Made by a program: the position numbers and the translations under genes
Part shown: one piece after another, positions 28,696 through 37,812 of the stretch
How the letters are laid out: each line of letters begins with the position of its first letter
Numbering within the stretch: position 1 is the stretch's first letter
NCBI RefSeq assembly: GCF_018137965.1
Contig: NZ_CP073100.1
Span: 3,669,754 to 3,733,753 of the forward strand
DNA from: Luteolibacter ambystomatis
GTDB taxonomy: Bacteria > Verrucomicrobiota > Verrucomicrobiia > Verrucomicrobiales > Akkermansiaceae
DNA: 64,000 nucleotides
Reading direction: 5' to 3'
Notes under the pieces: model-generated
Told to the model about the DNA's origin: nothing
Database searches by the model: none
The model's input: the letters and a program-made list of their open reading frames with translations, nothing else

Positions 28696-29778
28696 ATGTC
28701 CTTGAAAGCCGACGACCGCGATTTCCTGTTCGAACTGCTCGAAACCCCCAGCCCGACGGGCTTTGAAATGCCGGGCCAGCGGGTTTGGGCCAAGTGGATC
28801 GGCAAGCACGCCGAAGAAACCGCCTGCGATGCCTACGGTTCGACCTGGGCCGTGCTGCCCGGAAAGTCCGAGCGGATCGTGATGCTGGAGGCTCACGCGG
28901 ATGAAATCGGCTTCATCATCAAGCACATCGATGACCACGGCTTCCTGCGGCTGGACCGGATCGGCGGCAGCGATGCGGCCACCGCCCGCGGACGACGTCT
29001 GAATTTCTATGGCGACAAGGGCGTGGTGCCCGGCATCATCGGCAACACCGCCATCCACCTGCGCCGCGATGAAGCGGGCCAGGAGAAGGCCCCGGCGGTC
29101 CACGAACTGTGGGTGGACGTGGGTGCTTCCAGCGCCAAGGAGGTGGCCGCGCTGGGCCTGCGGGTGGGACACCCCGCCGTCTATCAGGACAGCCCGATGG
29201 AACTTTCCCACGACCGGCTGGTGGGCCGCGCCCTGGACAACCGCGTGGGCGGCTACATCATCGCCCAGGTCATGAAGCGCGTGGCCAAGGAGAAGAAAAA
29301 GCCCGCCTTCACCCTCGTCTGCCTGAATGCCGTCCAAGAGGAAATCGGCGGCCATGGCGCGATGATGGCCACCTACCGCCTGCGGCCGGATGTCTGTGTC
29401 TGCCTGGACGTGACCCACGCCACAGACACCCCCGGTATCGACCACGTGAAGTTCGGCAAGGTGAAGCTCGGCGGCGGACCGTCCCTGACCCACGGCTCCG
29501 CCAATCATCCGAAGGTGGTGGACCGCCTCATCAAGGTGGCGGACAAGGCGGAAATCCCGCTCCAGCACGAGTCCAGCAGCCGTTTCACCGGCACCGATAC
29601 GGACAAGATCTTCCACAGCCGCGAGGGCGTGCCGAGCGCGCTGGTCTCGCTGCCGCTGCGCTGCATGCACTCGGTGGTCGAAACCGCGCACCTGCGTGAT
29701 ATTGAACAGACCATCGAGCTGCTGACCGGCTTTGTGATGTCGCTGGATGCGGACGACGTGTTCCACCAAACCCTGTGA
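28696..29778 (+). CDS. M42 family metallopeptidase (aminopeptidase)
   Basis: The 360-aa cytoplasmic dinuclear-metal aminopeptidase shows the M42 residues in order: LEAHADEIGF (His67 and Asp69), RALDNRVGGYI (Asp near 180), VQEEIGGHGA (Glu pair near 215), CLDVTHATDTPG and PLRCMHSVVE (His near 324). The N-terminal LLETPSPTGFE is the usual family opening. These enzymes form tetrahedral assemblies that trim peptides. The following gene starts inside its stop (GTGA overlap), so it heads a long operon with MoxR, DUF58 and transglutaminase genes. Confidence 0.93.
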   Translation: MSLKADDRDFLFELLETPSPTGFEMPGQRVWAKWIGKHAEETACDAYGSTWAVLPGKSERIVMLEAHADEIGFIIKHIDDHGFLRLDRIGGSDAATARGRRLNFYGDKGVVPGIIGNTAIHLRRDEAGQEKAPAVHELWVDVGASSAKEVAALGLRVGHPAVYQDSPMELSHDRLVGRALDNRVGGYIIAQVMKRVAKEKKKPAFTLVCLNAVQEEIGGHGAMMATYRLRPDVCVCLDVTHATDTPGIDHVKFGKVKLGGGPSLTHGSANHPKVVDRLIKVADKAEIPLQHESSSRFTGTDTDKIFHSREGVPSALVSLPLRCMHSVVETAHLRDIEQTIELLTGFVMSLDADDVFHQTL

Positions 29779-31733
29779 AACCCCTTTTCCTCGCCCTGCT
29801 CCTGGCCGTTCCGGCCGCAGCAGCCACCTCCCGCACACCGGCGGAGGCGGCAGTCGGCTACGTGGAGAAAATCCGCGGTGGCCAGGTCGATCTGACACCC
29901 GGTGCGGACACCGCGGTGTCCCCTGCCACGGGCCAGGACAAGCGCGAGATCATCGCCGCGCGCATCAAACGGCTTTCCCAGGAAATCGACCCGGGACCGG
30001 TGGAAGCCGGACCGGTGAAGGAGGATGGCGATCTGGCAGCGGTATTGGTGCGGCAGACTTCCGGGTTCGACCCCGGACGCTTGAAGGTGGTGGCCATCGG
30101 CTTGGTGAAGAAAGGCGGCGAATGGCTGGCGGCGCCGGTTCCGGGATCGTTCGAGAATACCGGACTCGGCTACGATGAAGCCCGTAGCAACCGCGTCGCC
30201 GCGCTGGAGCAGTGGATGCTGCGCGAGCAGGTGGTGGATCTGGGCACGCTGCGCGAGCAATCCGCCGAGCGCCTGCGCAAGGAAATCGGGGCAAAGCTTC
30301 CCAAGGACTCCCTGCGTACGGAAAAGCCCTCGGCCTTGTTGAAGCGGTTGCTGGCTGCCAGCGCCACCCGCGACCAGGCCACGATGCTCGGCCTGCTCGG
30401 TGGTCTCCAGCGCGAATTGCCGAAGGACTGGACCGAGCGCCTGGCGGCGGTCAGCCGGGCCTTTGCCAAGGAAACCTTCGATCCCTCATGGCGGCTGCTG
30501 GCATCTCCGGGAGTCATCCGCACCGTGCTGACGGAGGATGGAGACGACACCCAGGCGACACTCACACTCGCGTGTCTGGATGCCTCTCCGGAATCCGGCC
30601 GTGGCAAGCTGCCCGCCATCCGTTTCATGGATCTGGACATGGAGCGGGATGCCGACGGCCTGTGGCGGATCGATCTGCCCGGCGCGCTTGTGAAAGGAGA
30701 TCCGGCGAATCCCCATGAGGATGAGGAGGAATCCGACGAGGAAACATTGGACACGCTCCCAGCCGCATGGCGTCACCAGTTTCCCTTGGCAAAGCCCGTC
30801 ACGGCCATGGCCGCCAGTGAAGCCATCGTCGCCGCGCTGCGGGCTGGGAATACGGACGGCCTGCTTCCGTTGTTGGACCTCGAGGGAGATCCGCCCAATG
30901 CACTGCTCGGCGCCAAACGGCTCGCGCTGATCTGGCGGGATCTGCATTCGCCCCGTGACCTGGCCACCCTGCTGCCGCTCGGATTTCTCGAAAAGGGCGA
31001 TGGCGCGGTGGCTGCCTATCAGATGTTTTCCTCGCGCCAGCCGGAACGGGCGGACATCCGCACGCTGTTCTTCGTCCGCCGGAACGGCGGTTGGCAGCTC
31101 GCTCCCGGCCTGCGCCCCGCCGAACCGCCGCAGGAACCGCTGGCCGCGGTGAAGGAATGGGTGGACACCCAGGCTCCCGAGTGGACGAAAAACTGGGAGG
31201 ACCTTACCCTGGCCGCCAGCCCGGCCCTCAACCAGGTCCCGGCTGCCGAAGGCCCGCTGGAAGATGCCGCGCGCTCCACCTTCACCGCATGGAGTGAGGC
31301 GATCATCAAAGGCGACATCGCCACCACCATCCGGCTGACCGCTCACTTCAAGCGCGACCGCGGAACCTCCCGGTTGCTGCGGAACCTCGGCTTCGAACTG
31401 ACGGGAGCGGTGAAAACGGGTCGTCACGCCACCATCCTCGGTGTGATCCGCCGGGGAAGCTGGACGGGCATCTCCGCACGCATCGGCAAAGCCGGGGATG
31501 CGGAAACCACCTATCCGCTCTACCCGATGGTTTCCACGCCGGAAGGCCCGCGGGTGATGGCGGAGATCGATCTCTTCGCCAACGGCAACCGCACCCGCGA
31601 GTATCTCAATGAAACCTCATGGGAGCGCCTCAATGCCGGAGGCGATGGAGATGCCTCCGCCCCGCTCCGCGAGATCTACGAGATTCATCGTAAGAACGCC
31701 GAAGCCGACCGGCCGGCCGCGACGCAGAAATGA
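29775..31733 (+). CDS. Unknown secreted protein (652 aa)
   Basis: The product starts at GTG 29775, overlapping the peptidase stop, and opens with a signal peptide (MKPLFLALLLAVPAAAA). I recognise no domain with confidence. The body looks like three or four tandem alpha/beta units, each with a helical stretch and a phrase of the type WR/WRIDLPG or GGWQLAPG (GGEWLAAPVPGS near 115, GLWRIDLPGALV near 295, NGGWQLAPGL near 440). That pattern resembles repeated NTF2/SnoaL-like or DUF4878-type folds. An acidic linker (HEDEEESDEET) lies near residue 315. Its stop overlaps the moxR start, so it is stoichiometrically tied to the MoxR-DUF58-transglutaminase genes. Confidence 0.8.
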   Translation: MKPLFLALLLAVPAAAATSRTPAEAAVGYVEKIRGGQVDLTPGADTAVSPATGQDKREIIAARIKRLSQEIDPGPVEAGPVKEDGDLAAVLVRQTSGFDPGRLKVVAIGLVKKGGEWLAAPVPGSFENTGLGYDEARSNRVAALEQWMLREQVVDLGTLREQSAERLRKEIGAKLPKDSLRTEKPSALLKRLLAASATRDQATMLGLLGGLQRELPKDWTERLAAVSRAFAKETFDPSWRLLASPGVIRTVLTEDGDDTQATLTLACLDASPESGRGKLPAIRFMDLDMERDADGLWRIDLPGALVKGDPANPHEDEEESDEETLDTLPAAWRHQFPLAKPVTAMAASEAIVAALRAGNTDGLLPLLDLEGDPPNALLGAKRLALIWRDLHSPRDLATLLPLGFLEKGDGAVAAYQMFSSRQPERADIRTLFFVRRNGGWQLAPGLRPAEPPQEPLAAVKEWVDTQAPEWTKNWEDLTLAASPALNQVPAAEGPLEDAARSTFTAWSEAIIKGDIATTIRLTAHFKRDRGTSRLLRNLGFELTGAVKTGRHATILGVIRRGSWTGISARIGKAGDAETTYPLYPMVSTPEGPRVMAEIDLFANGNRTREYLNETSWERLNAGGDGDASAPLREIYEIHRKNAEADRPAATQK

Positions 31734-32689
31734 TTCCGAAAGACTTCCTGATGACCCAAGCCCACGAGACCGCCACCAAACTCGAACAAGCCGTCCGCAC
31801 CGTGATGCGCGGCCAGGACCACGTGATCCGCCGCGTGCTGGCCTGCATGGCCTCCGGCGGCCACATCCTGCTGGAAGACTATCCCGGCACCGGCAAGACG
31901 ACGATGGCCAAGGCGATCGCGAAAGCGGTATCAGGCGCGGTGTTCAAGCGCGTCCAGTTCACCCCGGACCTGCTGCCTTCGGACATCCTCGGCGTTTCGA
32001 TTCTCGATCCGAAGTCGCACGAGTTCCGTTTCCAGCCCGGCCCGGTCTTCGCGGACATCCTGCTGGCGGACGAGATCAACCGCGCCTCGCCACGCACCCA
32101 GAGCGCGCTGTTGGAGGCCATGGGTGAACGCCAAGCCACCATCGACGGCCAGCGCCATGAGTTGGATGGATTGTTCTTCGTCATCGCCACGCAGAACCCC
32201 GTGGAATTCCGCGGCACCTATCCGCTGCCGGAGGCGCAGATGGACCGCTTCGCCATGCAGTGCGCGCTGGGCTATGTGAATGCCGATGAGGAAGCCGCCA
32301 TTCTCGCCGACCAGGTCGAACGCCATCCGGTGGATGCCTTGTCTCCCGCTGTCAGCCGCGAGGAGGTGGTGCAGTTGATGGAAGCGGTCCGCGCCGTGCG
32401 TTTCAGCGACGAGCTCCGCCACTATGTGGTCTCGTTGGTTTCCGCGACGCGCGGCCATCGTGAAATCCAGCTCCCGGCCAGCCCGCGCGCCTCACTGGCG
32501 CTGATGAAAACCGCGCAGGCTCTCTCCCTCTTCGAAGGCCGCGACTACGTGCTGCCGGAAACCATTCAGGAAGTGGCGGTGGACGTGATCGCACACCGTC
32601 TGGTACTCGAGCCGGAAGCCCGCTACTCCGGCACCAGCGCCCGCTCGATCGTGGCCGGGCTGGTCGAACGCACTCCCGTGCCGGTGTGA
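31730..32689 (+). CDS. MoxR family AAA+ ATPase
   Basis: The 319-aa ATPase has Walker A DYPGTGKTT (residues 50-58), FTPDLLPSDILG, the Walker B region ILLADEINRASPRTQSALLEAMGERQ, sensor phrase VIATQNPVEFRGTYPLPEAQMDRF, and a C-terminal lid helix bundle. MoxR ATPases act as chaperone-like remodelers, usually encoded next to DUF58 and transglutaminase or VWA proteins, exactly as here. The ATG at 31730 overlaps the previous stop (ATGA), and the stop overlaps the DUF58 start (GTGTGA). An internal Met at residue 8 is an alternative start. Confidence 0.95.
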   Translation: MIPKDFLMTQAHETATKLEQAVRTVMRGQDHVIRRVLACMASGGHILLEDYPGTGKTTMAKAIAKAVSGAVFKRVQFTPDLLPSDILGVSILDPKSHEFRFQPGPVFADILLADEINRASPRTQSALLEAMGERQATIDGQRHELDGLFFVIATQNPVEFRGTYPLPEAQMDRFAMQCALGYVNADEEAAILADQVERHPVDALSPAVSREEVVQLMEAVRAVRFSDELRHYVVSLVSATRGHREIQLPASPRASLALMKTAQALSLFEGRDYVLPETIQEVAVDVIAHRLVLEPEARYSGTSARSIVAGLVERTPVPV

Positions 32690-34089
32690 GCAATTCCGGG
32701 ACAACGCGGGAGTTTTCCCCCGCCCTGCTCCGGTTCTACCGGCAGAGCGCCGGATTCAACTACTTCGTCCGCCGCCGCATCCGCCCCGCGGGCTACGGAG
32801 TGGCGGTGGCACTGGGGATATCCGGCGTCCTCGGCGTGGCCCAGCCGGACAATGGCGCGCTGAACGTCAATCCCATCTACCTGACATTCTCTTTCTCGCT
32901 GGGCCTGCTGGTGGTCGGTCTGGCAGCGGCAATCCTGCGCCGCCCGGGACGCCTCACCGCCCGGCGTGAGCTGCCGCGCTATGCGACGGCGGGAGAGGTC
33001 GTCCATGGCACCGTCCAACTGCAAAACCGCGGCCAAAGGGCGGCCCGCTCCGTAGGTCTGATCGAGACACCTCCCGATCCACGGCCATCCTACGATCTCT
33101 TCGTGAAGACCCGCGAGCCGGGTGAAGCCAAACGCAATGCCTTCGATCGCAAGTTCGCCTACTACCGGTGGCTGTGGCTGGTGGACCGGTTGCAGCTTTT
33201 CGAGGGCGGACGCTCGTCCCACCCGGTGGACGTCGCCGCGGGAGCCACGGTCGAAGTGCCGCTAGAACTCACCCCCGCCCGCCGCGGTGTGATCCGCCTT
33301 GATGACCTGCGCCTGCTGTTGCCCGATCCCATCGGCCTTTTCCAGCGCTGCACGAAAATCTCCGCTCCGCCTTCGACACTCACCGTGCTGCCCGCACGCC
33401 ACCGCCTCCCGCCGGTCGAGCTTCCCGGCAGCGGCCGCTTCCAGATCGGCGGGGATGCCGCCACCAACGCCATTGGCAACTCCGGGGAATTCGTCAGCCT
33501 GCGCGACTACCGCCCGGGCGATCCGATCCGCCAGATCCACTGGAAAAGCTGGGCGCGCACCGGACGCCCGATTGTGCGCGAATTGGAAGATACCTTCTAT
33601 CCGCGCTACGGCCTGGTGCTGGATACCTTTCCCGCTTCCGGCCAGGAACTTGCTTTCGAGGACGCCGTTTCCATCGCCGCATCTTTCGCATCCACCATCG
33701 ACACCCGCGAGAGCCTGCTGGATCTGATGTTCATCAAGGATCAGGCGCACACCGTCACGGTGGGCCGGGGCATCGCTCGACCGGAAGTTCTTCTCGAAGT
33801 GCTCGCGGGTGTGGAACCGGAAACGATCCCGCACTTCGACACCCTCGCCAATCTCGTGCTGAAGTACCGCGAGGAACTCACCTCCTGCCTCGTGGTGCTG
33901 TGCGGCTGGTCGGATGAACGCGCGGCCTTCGTCCGCAAGCTCACCAGCCAGGGCCTGACCTGCACCGTGCTGGCCACCGGCCAAGGCCCCGCCCCGGAAG
34001 GTTTCCCCGGCCATTGGATCGAGGCCGGTCAACTCTCCCGCGATCTCGGCGCCCTGCCCATCCGCTTGAAACCGGCCACCGCCGGGTAG
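32686..34089 (+). CDS. DUF58 domain-containing membrane protein
   Basis: The 467-aa product has two hydrophobic segments near residues 40-52 and 65-85 (YLTFSFSLGLLVVGLAAAIL). A beta-rich region follows, then the DUF58 signature LRDYRPGDPIRQIHWKSWAR near residue 272 and a VWA-like C-terminal part (YGLVLDTFPASGQ, FIKDQAHTVTVG). DUF58 proteins are standard partners of MoxR ATPases and are thought to be their substrates or clients at the membrane. The start is GTG 32686, inside the moxR stop region; 25 bp separate it from the transglutaminase gene. Confidence 0.93.
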   Translation: MSNSGTTREFSPALLRFYRQSAGFNYFVRRRIRPAGYGVAVALGISGVLGVAQPDNGALNVNPIYLTFSFSLGLLVVGLAAAILRRPGRLTARRELPRYATAGEVVHGTVQLQNRGQRAARSVGLIETPPDPRPSYDLFVKTREPGEAKRNAFDRKFAYYRWLWLVDRLQLFEGGRSSHPVDVAAGATVEVPLELTPARRGVIRLDDLRLLLPDPIGLFQRCTKISAPPSTLTVLPARHRLPPVELPGSGRFQIGGDAATNAIGNSGEFVSLRDYRPGDPIRQIHWKSWARTGRPIVRELEDTFYPRYGLVLDTFPASGQELAFEDAVSIAASFASTIDTRESLLDLMFIKDQAHTVTVGRGIARPEVLLEVLAGVEPETIPHFDTLANLVLKYREELTSCLVVLCGWSDERAAFVRKLTSQGLTCTVLATGQGPAPEGFPGHWIEAGQLSRDLGALPIRLKPATAG

Positions 34090-34114
34090 AAGCTGCACTT
34101 TGGTTGCCGTTCCC

Positions 34115-36199
34115 ATGCGTTCCTCCTCCGCACCACCTTTCCTGCTCGCCGCCGCGCTCCTGTTCTGGAGCGCGATGACCGGCGAGTGGCTGATCGGATT
34201 GAGTCTCGCGGTCATTGTGGAACTGGCCCACTGGATCCGGGTGCGCTGGGACTTCGCCGATGCCGCCTTTCTGCGCGCATGGCATCTCTCCGTCCTGCTG
34301 GTAGCGGCGCGCATGGTCCTCACGGTGCTCCAAGGTTCGCCCACCCAGGTGATCCAGGAACTCGTAGTGTGGTCGCCTGCCTTGTTTTTCCCGATCCAGT
34401 TCGCCCAATCCTACGGGCTGAAGGACAAGATGCCGCTCTACACCTTCTCGATCCTGGCCCGCAAACGCTGGGAACGGAACCGGGCGCTCGGCATTGGCGG
34501 CAAACCGGTGGAGGTCTGCTTCGATCACATCTATCTGAGCATCACCCTGCTGGGGGCCGCGCTGGGCAAACAAAACCCGACGCAGTCTCTCTTCATGCTG
34601 CTGGGTGGCTTCATCGTCCTTATTACCTGGGCTTTGCTAGCCTCCGGCCATCGCCGGAAACTCGCCCTCTTCGTATGTCTCGCGTTCGCAGGCGGCATCT
34701 CGGTGGGTGGCATGGTCGGGCTGAAGACTCTCTATCGGATCGCAGTAGGAGCGAAAGTCGGCGGAGGGAGCAACGGCGATGTGGTGAACTACACCGACAC
34801 CAACATCGGGAAGCTCGGGGAGCTGAAGCAATCCACGGAAATCCTCTGGCGGATCAAAGCGATCAAGGGCCCCACGCCTCCGCTCCTGCACCTGAGCGTC
34901 TACAACCAATACAACAATGGCACCTGGAGCTGGCGCCCCGTAGGACGCGCCAAAGGCAACCGGGAAATGAGCGTGGTCCCCAACAAGGAACCGACTCCCG
35001 GACATACCGTTTACTTCGCCTCCGCGGAACGCGACGGGCCGGAAGCGATGGCGGACCATCTCCCCCGGATCAATCTCCGCGGTGCGGCCAAGGAGCGGAT
35101 GCTGCTTCCGGTCCCCGGCAATCTCGCCAGTCTGGCGGATTTCGAGTTCGACTACGTCGAGCGGAATCCTTTGGGGAGCTTTCGTGCGGAACCCAAGGAA
35201 CCCATCATCAATGGCACCCTGCTCTGGGATCCCCATGTCAGCCCGGACGCGCCGCCTGACAAGAACACCGACCTCAAAATTCCAGATCCGGAACAAGCGG
35301 CGGTCCACGAGACTGCGGAAAAGCTGTCATTGGAGGGCCAGCCTCTTTCCGCGCAACTGACCACTCTCAAGGGCCTGTTTATCGATGAGTTCCGCTACAC
35401 CCGCTACCTCGGCATCGGTTCCCGCCCGGCTGATTTCAAAAACAGCGGCTCGCTTCCTCCGAGCGCCATCACCCAGTTCCTGACCACCCATCGCGCGGGG
35501 CATTGCGAATACTTCGCCACCGCCGCCACCCTGATCCTGCGGGATGCCGGAATTCCCACCCGCTACGCGGTGGGCTATTCGGTCCAGGAACTGGATACCG
35601 CGCGGAAGGAGGCCGTGCTGCGCGGCACCCACGCCCATGCTTGGTGCCGGGTCTGGGACGCGGAGAGCGGCACGTGGATCGACTTCGACCCCACGCCCCC
35701 CAACTGGCTCGCCCTGGAACCGGACCGGAGGACGTGGCTCCAGTATGCCCAGGACTGGCTCCAGCTTTTCCGGGAGGATTTCTTCATCTGGCGGAATGAC
35801 CCGGGAAATACCACCATGATCGGCTTGGCCATGGGCACCTTCGGCCTGCTGGGTGCAGCCGCGATCGGCCGGAATCTCTGGAAATCCCGCCGCCAGATTG
35901 AGAAAAAACCGTCCGGAGGTCTCCCGACCGCACCTGCGGTCCGAACCCCACTCCACGGGTTGGAACCGGTGGCGAAAAAGATCCTGGGCCCCCGCCCGCT
36001 TGGGATGACCTATCCGCGCTGGCTGGAGGGACTGCGTGATCATTTGGCGGATCCCCGGCCGTTGGTGGAAGCGATCGGGCTGCACCAGCGGCTGCGCTTT
36101 GACTCCCAACTCGCTTCGGATGAGGCCGGTGTGCGCCTGGAGACACTTGAGAAATCCCTCAAATTGGCGTTGAAATCACGGTCCAGGAAACCGCGTTAG
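34115..36199 (+). CDS. TgpA-like transmembrane transglutaminase
   Basis: The 694-aa integral membrane protein has about five to six N-terminal helices (residues 5-210), a periplasmic transglutaminase core and a further helix near residues 565-585 (MIGLAMGTFGLLGAAAIG). The catalytic triad is visible: Cys464 in AGHCEYFATAATLIL, His508 in THAHAWCRVWD and Asp525 in WIDFDPTPP. The order matches TgpA (DUF3488-transglutaminase-DUF4129-like). ATG 34115 is used; the longer frame begins at a TTG five codons upstream. As the last gene of the operon it supplies the periplasmic enzyme of the MoxR-DUF58 module, probably acting on envelope proteins or peptides. Confidence 0.93.
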   Translation: MRSSSAPPFLLAAALLFWSAMTGEWLIGLSLAVIVELAHWIRVRWDFADAAFLRAWHLSVLLVAARMVLTVLQGSPTQVIQELVVWSPALFFPIQFAQSYGLKDKMPLYTFSILARKRWERNRALGIGGKPVEVCFDHIYLSITLLGAALGKQNPTQSLFMLLGGFIVLITWALLASGHRRKLALFVCLAFAGGISVGGMVGLKTLYRIAVGAKVGGGSNGDVVNYTDTNIGKLGELKQSTEILWRIKAIKGPTPPLLHLSVYNQYNNGTWSWRPVGRAKGNREMSVVPNKEPTPGHTVYFASAERDGPEAMADHLPRINLRGAAKERMLLPVPGNLASLADFEFDYVERNPLGSFRAEPKEPIINGTLLWDPHVSPDAPPDKNTDLKIPDPEQAAVHETAEKLSLEGQPLSAQLTTLKGLFIDEFRYTRYLGIGSRPADFKNSGSLPPSAITQFLTTHRAGHCEYFATAATLILRDAGIPTRYAVGYSVQELDTARKEAVLRGTHAHAWCRVWDAESGTWIDFDPTPPNWLALEPDRRTWLQYAQDWLQLFREDFFIWRNDPGNTTMIGLAMGTFGLLGAAAIGRNLWKSRRQIEKKPSGGLPTAPAVRTPLHGLEPVAKKILGPRPLGMTYPRWLEGLRDHLADPRPLVEAIGLHQRLRFDSQLASDEAGVRLETLEKSLKLALKSRSRKPR

Positions 36200-36501
36200 A
36201 GGGAATCAGGGCGAAAGCACCTATTTTCACTCCATCGCATCGCGCAGCAATCGCAGTTCAGGTCTTTTTGTCGCCATTTTGATTACACATTGGCGCAGCC
36301 CAATCGCCAAATTGGCCACAAGATCGCGATTTTCGCTCAAGCCAACCCCACTCATGCATCGGAATGCGGGAAGAATTCCGCATTTTTGCATGATTCCGGC
36401 ACTTCCGAGGCTTGACCCGCTCCAGTGAGGTGTGCAGCGTGTCGCCTCGCCGCTCCCACAAGGGGCGCGGCTCCTTCCAAATCAACATCTAGAGACACGC
36501 C
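36200..36501. other. Intergenic region upstream of ilvC (302 bp)
   Basis: No gene is visible. The region contains a terminator-like hairpin (36363-36387) and, just after it, a candidate ilvC promoter: TTGACC at 36412-36417 followed after 17 nt by CAGCGT (36435-36440). I do not see a leader peptide rich in Ile/Val/Leu codons or a recognisable T-box. Confidence 0.5.
36363..36387 (+). terminator. Possible terminator or attenuator hairpin
   Basis: AATGCGG (36363-36369) pairs with CCGCATT (36378-36384) over an 8-nt loop and is followed by a short T run. It may end the transglutaminase operon. Confidence 0.45.
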
Positions 36502-37548
36502 ATGGCCGCGAAGATCTACACCAACAAGGACGCCTCCCTGGTGCCCCTGAAGAAGAAAACCCTCGCCGTGATCGGCTTCGGCTCCCAAGGCCACGCCCAC
36601 GCGCTGAACCTCAAGGACTCCGGCCTCAAGGTCGTCATCGGTCTCTACAAGAAGTCGAAGTCCCGCGAAGTCGCCAAGAAGCTCGGCTTCGAAGTGATGG
36701 ACACCGCCGATGCCGTGAAGGCCGCGGACGTGATCTTCGTCGCCGTGCCGGACACCGTGATCCCGGAAGTGTATGCGAAGGACATCGCGCCGAACCTTAC
36801 CGCCGGCAAGACCATCCTCTTCTCCCACGGTTTCGCCGTGCTCTTCGGCGACCTCAAGCTGCCGAAGGACATCAACGTGATCCTCGTCGCCCCGAAGGGC
36901 CCGGGCCACACCGTCCGCTCCCAGTTCGTGGACGGCAAGGGTGTTCCCGGCCTGATCGCGATCCATCAGGACGCCACCGGCAAGGCCAAGGAAATCGCCC
37001 TCTCCTGGGCTCGCGGCATCGGTGCCACCCGCGCCGGTGTGTTCGAAACCAACTTCCGCGAGGAAACCGTGACCGACCTCTTCGGTGAGCAGTGCGTGCT
37101 TTGCGGCGGCGCTTCCGCCCTCGTGAAGGCCGGTTTCGAAGTGCTTGTCGAGGCTGGCTACCAGCCGGAGATGGCCTACTTCGAGTGCCTCCATGAGCTG
37201 AAGCTCATCGTCGACCTGATGAACGAGTCCGGCCTCGCCGGCATGCGCTTCTCGGTTTCCGAAACCGCCGAGTGGGGCGACGTTTCCGTGGGTCCGAAGA
37301 TCATCGACGGCTCCGTCAAGAAGCGGATGCAGAAGCAGCTCAAGGAAATCGAGTCCGGCAAGTTCGCCAAGGATTGGATCCAGGAGTACAAGAACGGCTA
37401 CCCGCGCTTCAATGCCATCCGCAAGGAAGAGGCCGCCCACCAGATCGAGAAGACCGGTGAGAAGCTCCGCTCCACCATGAGCTGGATCAAGCAGAAGAAG
37501 CTCAAGAAGGGCGCCTCCCAGGCCTCCTACGTGTCTTCCTCCAAGTAA
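36502..37548 (+). CDS. ilvC: Ketol-acid reductoisomerase
   Basis: The enzyme converts 2-acetolactate and 2-aceto-2-hydroxybutyrate to dihydroxy acids in valine, leucine and isoleucine synthesis. The 348-aa length fits class I. The Rossmann motif [12 protein letters not shown] lies near residues 25-36. The following beta2-alphaB loop ([14 protein letters not shown]) is basic and Ser-containing, which favours NADPH over NADH. Metal/substrate phrases are [58 protein letters not shown] and the C-terminal AEWGD and SETAEWG region. It stands alone, with a strong terminator downstream and no other ilv gene in the window. Confidence 0.97.
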   Translation: MAAKIYTNKDASLVPLKKKTLAVIGFGSQGHAHALNLKDSGLKVVIGLYKKSKSREVAKKLGFEVMDTADAVKAADVIFVAVPDTVIPEVYAKDIAPNLTAGKTILFSHGFAVLFGDLKLPKDINVILVAPKGPGHTVRSQFVDGKGVPGLIAIHQDATGKAKEIALSWARGIGATRAGVFETNFREETVTDLFGEQCVLCGGASALVKAGFEVLVEAGYQPEMAYFECLHELKLIVDLMNESGLAGMRFSVSETAEWGDVSVGPKIIDGSVKKRMQKQLKEIESGKFAKDWIQEYKNGYPRFNAIRKEEAAHQIEKTGEKLRSTMSWIKQKKLKKGASQASYVSSSK

Positions 37549-37566
37549 GATTCCGCGATCTTTCCC

Positions 37567-37600
37567 AAAGCCCGGTCTCCGCGAGGAGCCCGGGCTTTTT
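37567..37600 (+). terminator. Rho-independent terminator after ilvC
   Basis: A 9-bp stem AAAGCCCGG/CCGGGCTTT with an inner TCTCC..GGAG pairing is followed by TTTTT. Confidence 0.85.
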
Positions 37601-37755
37601 CGTGCCCGTATGCACCACCGGCATGGCGTATTCGGAGAACATCTTCGCAAAGATGCAAAGAGCGGACGCCCATACTCCAACTACAGCATCCGCTCACGCC
37701 AAAAACCCTTCTTTCTATCAGAAACGCCCCCTTTTTTTGTAGTAGAAGCTCTTGC

Positions 37756-37783
37756 TTGTCAGAACCTGCAAGAACCGTTAATC
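37756..37783 (+). promoter_or_regulatory. Putative promoter of the MFS transporter gene
   Basis: TTGTCA (37756-37761), a 16-nt spacer and TTAATC (37778-37783), 30 nt before the ATG at 37813. Confidence 0.35.
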
Positions 37784-37812
37784 GGTCCGGTCCTTACCCC
37801 TGAATATCATTC

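Noticed and set aside
36200-36501. T-box or leucine-responsive attenuator upstream of ilvC
   Set aside because: No T-box consensus and no leader peptide with clustered branched-chain codons could be found; only an ordinary short hairpin is present.
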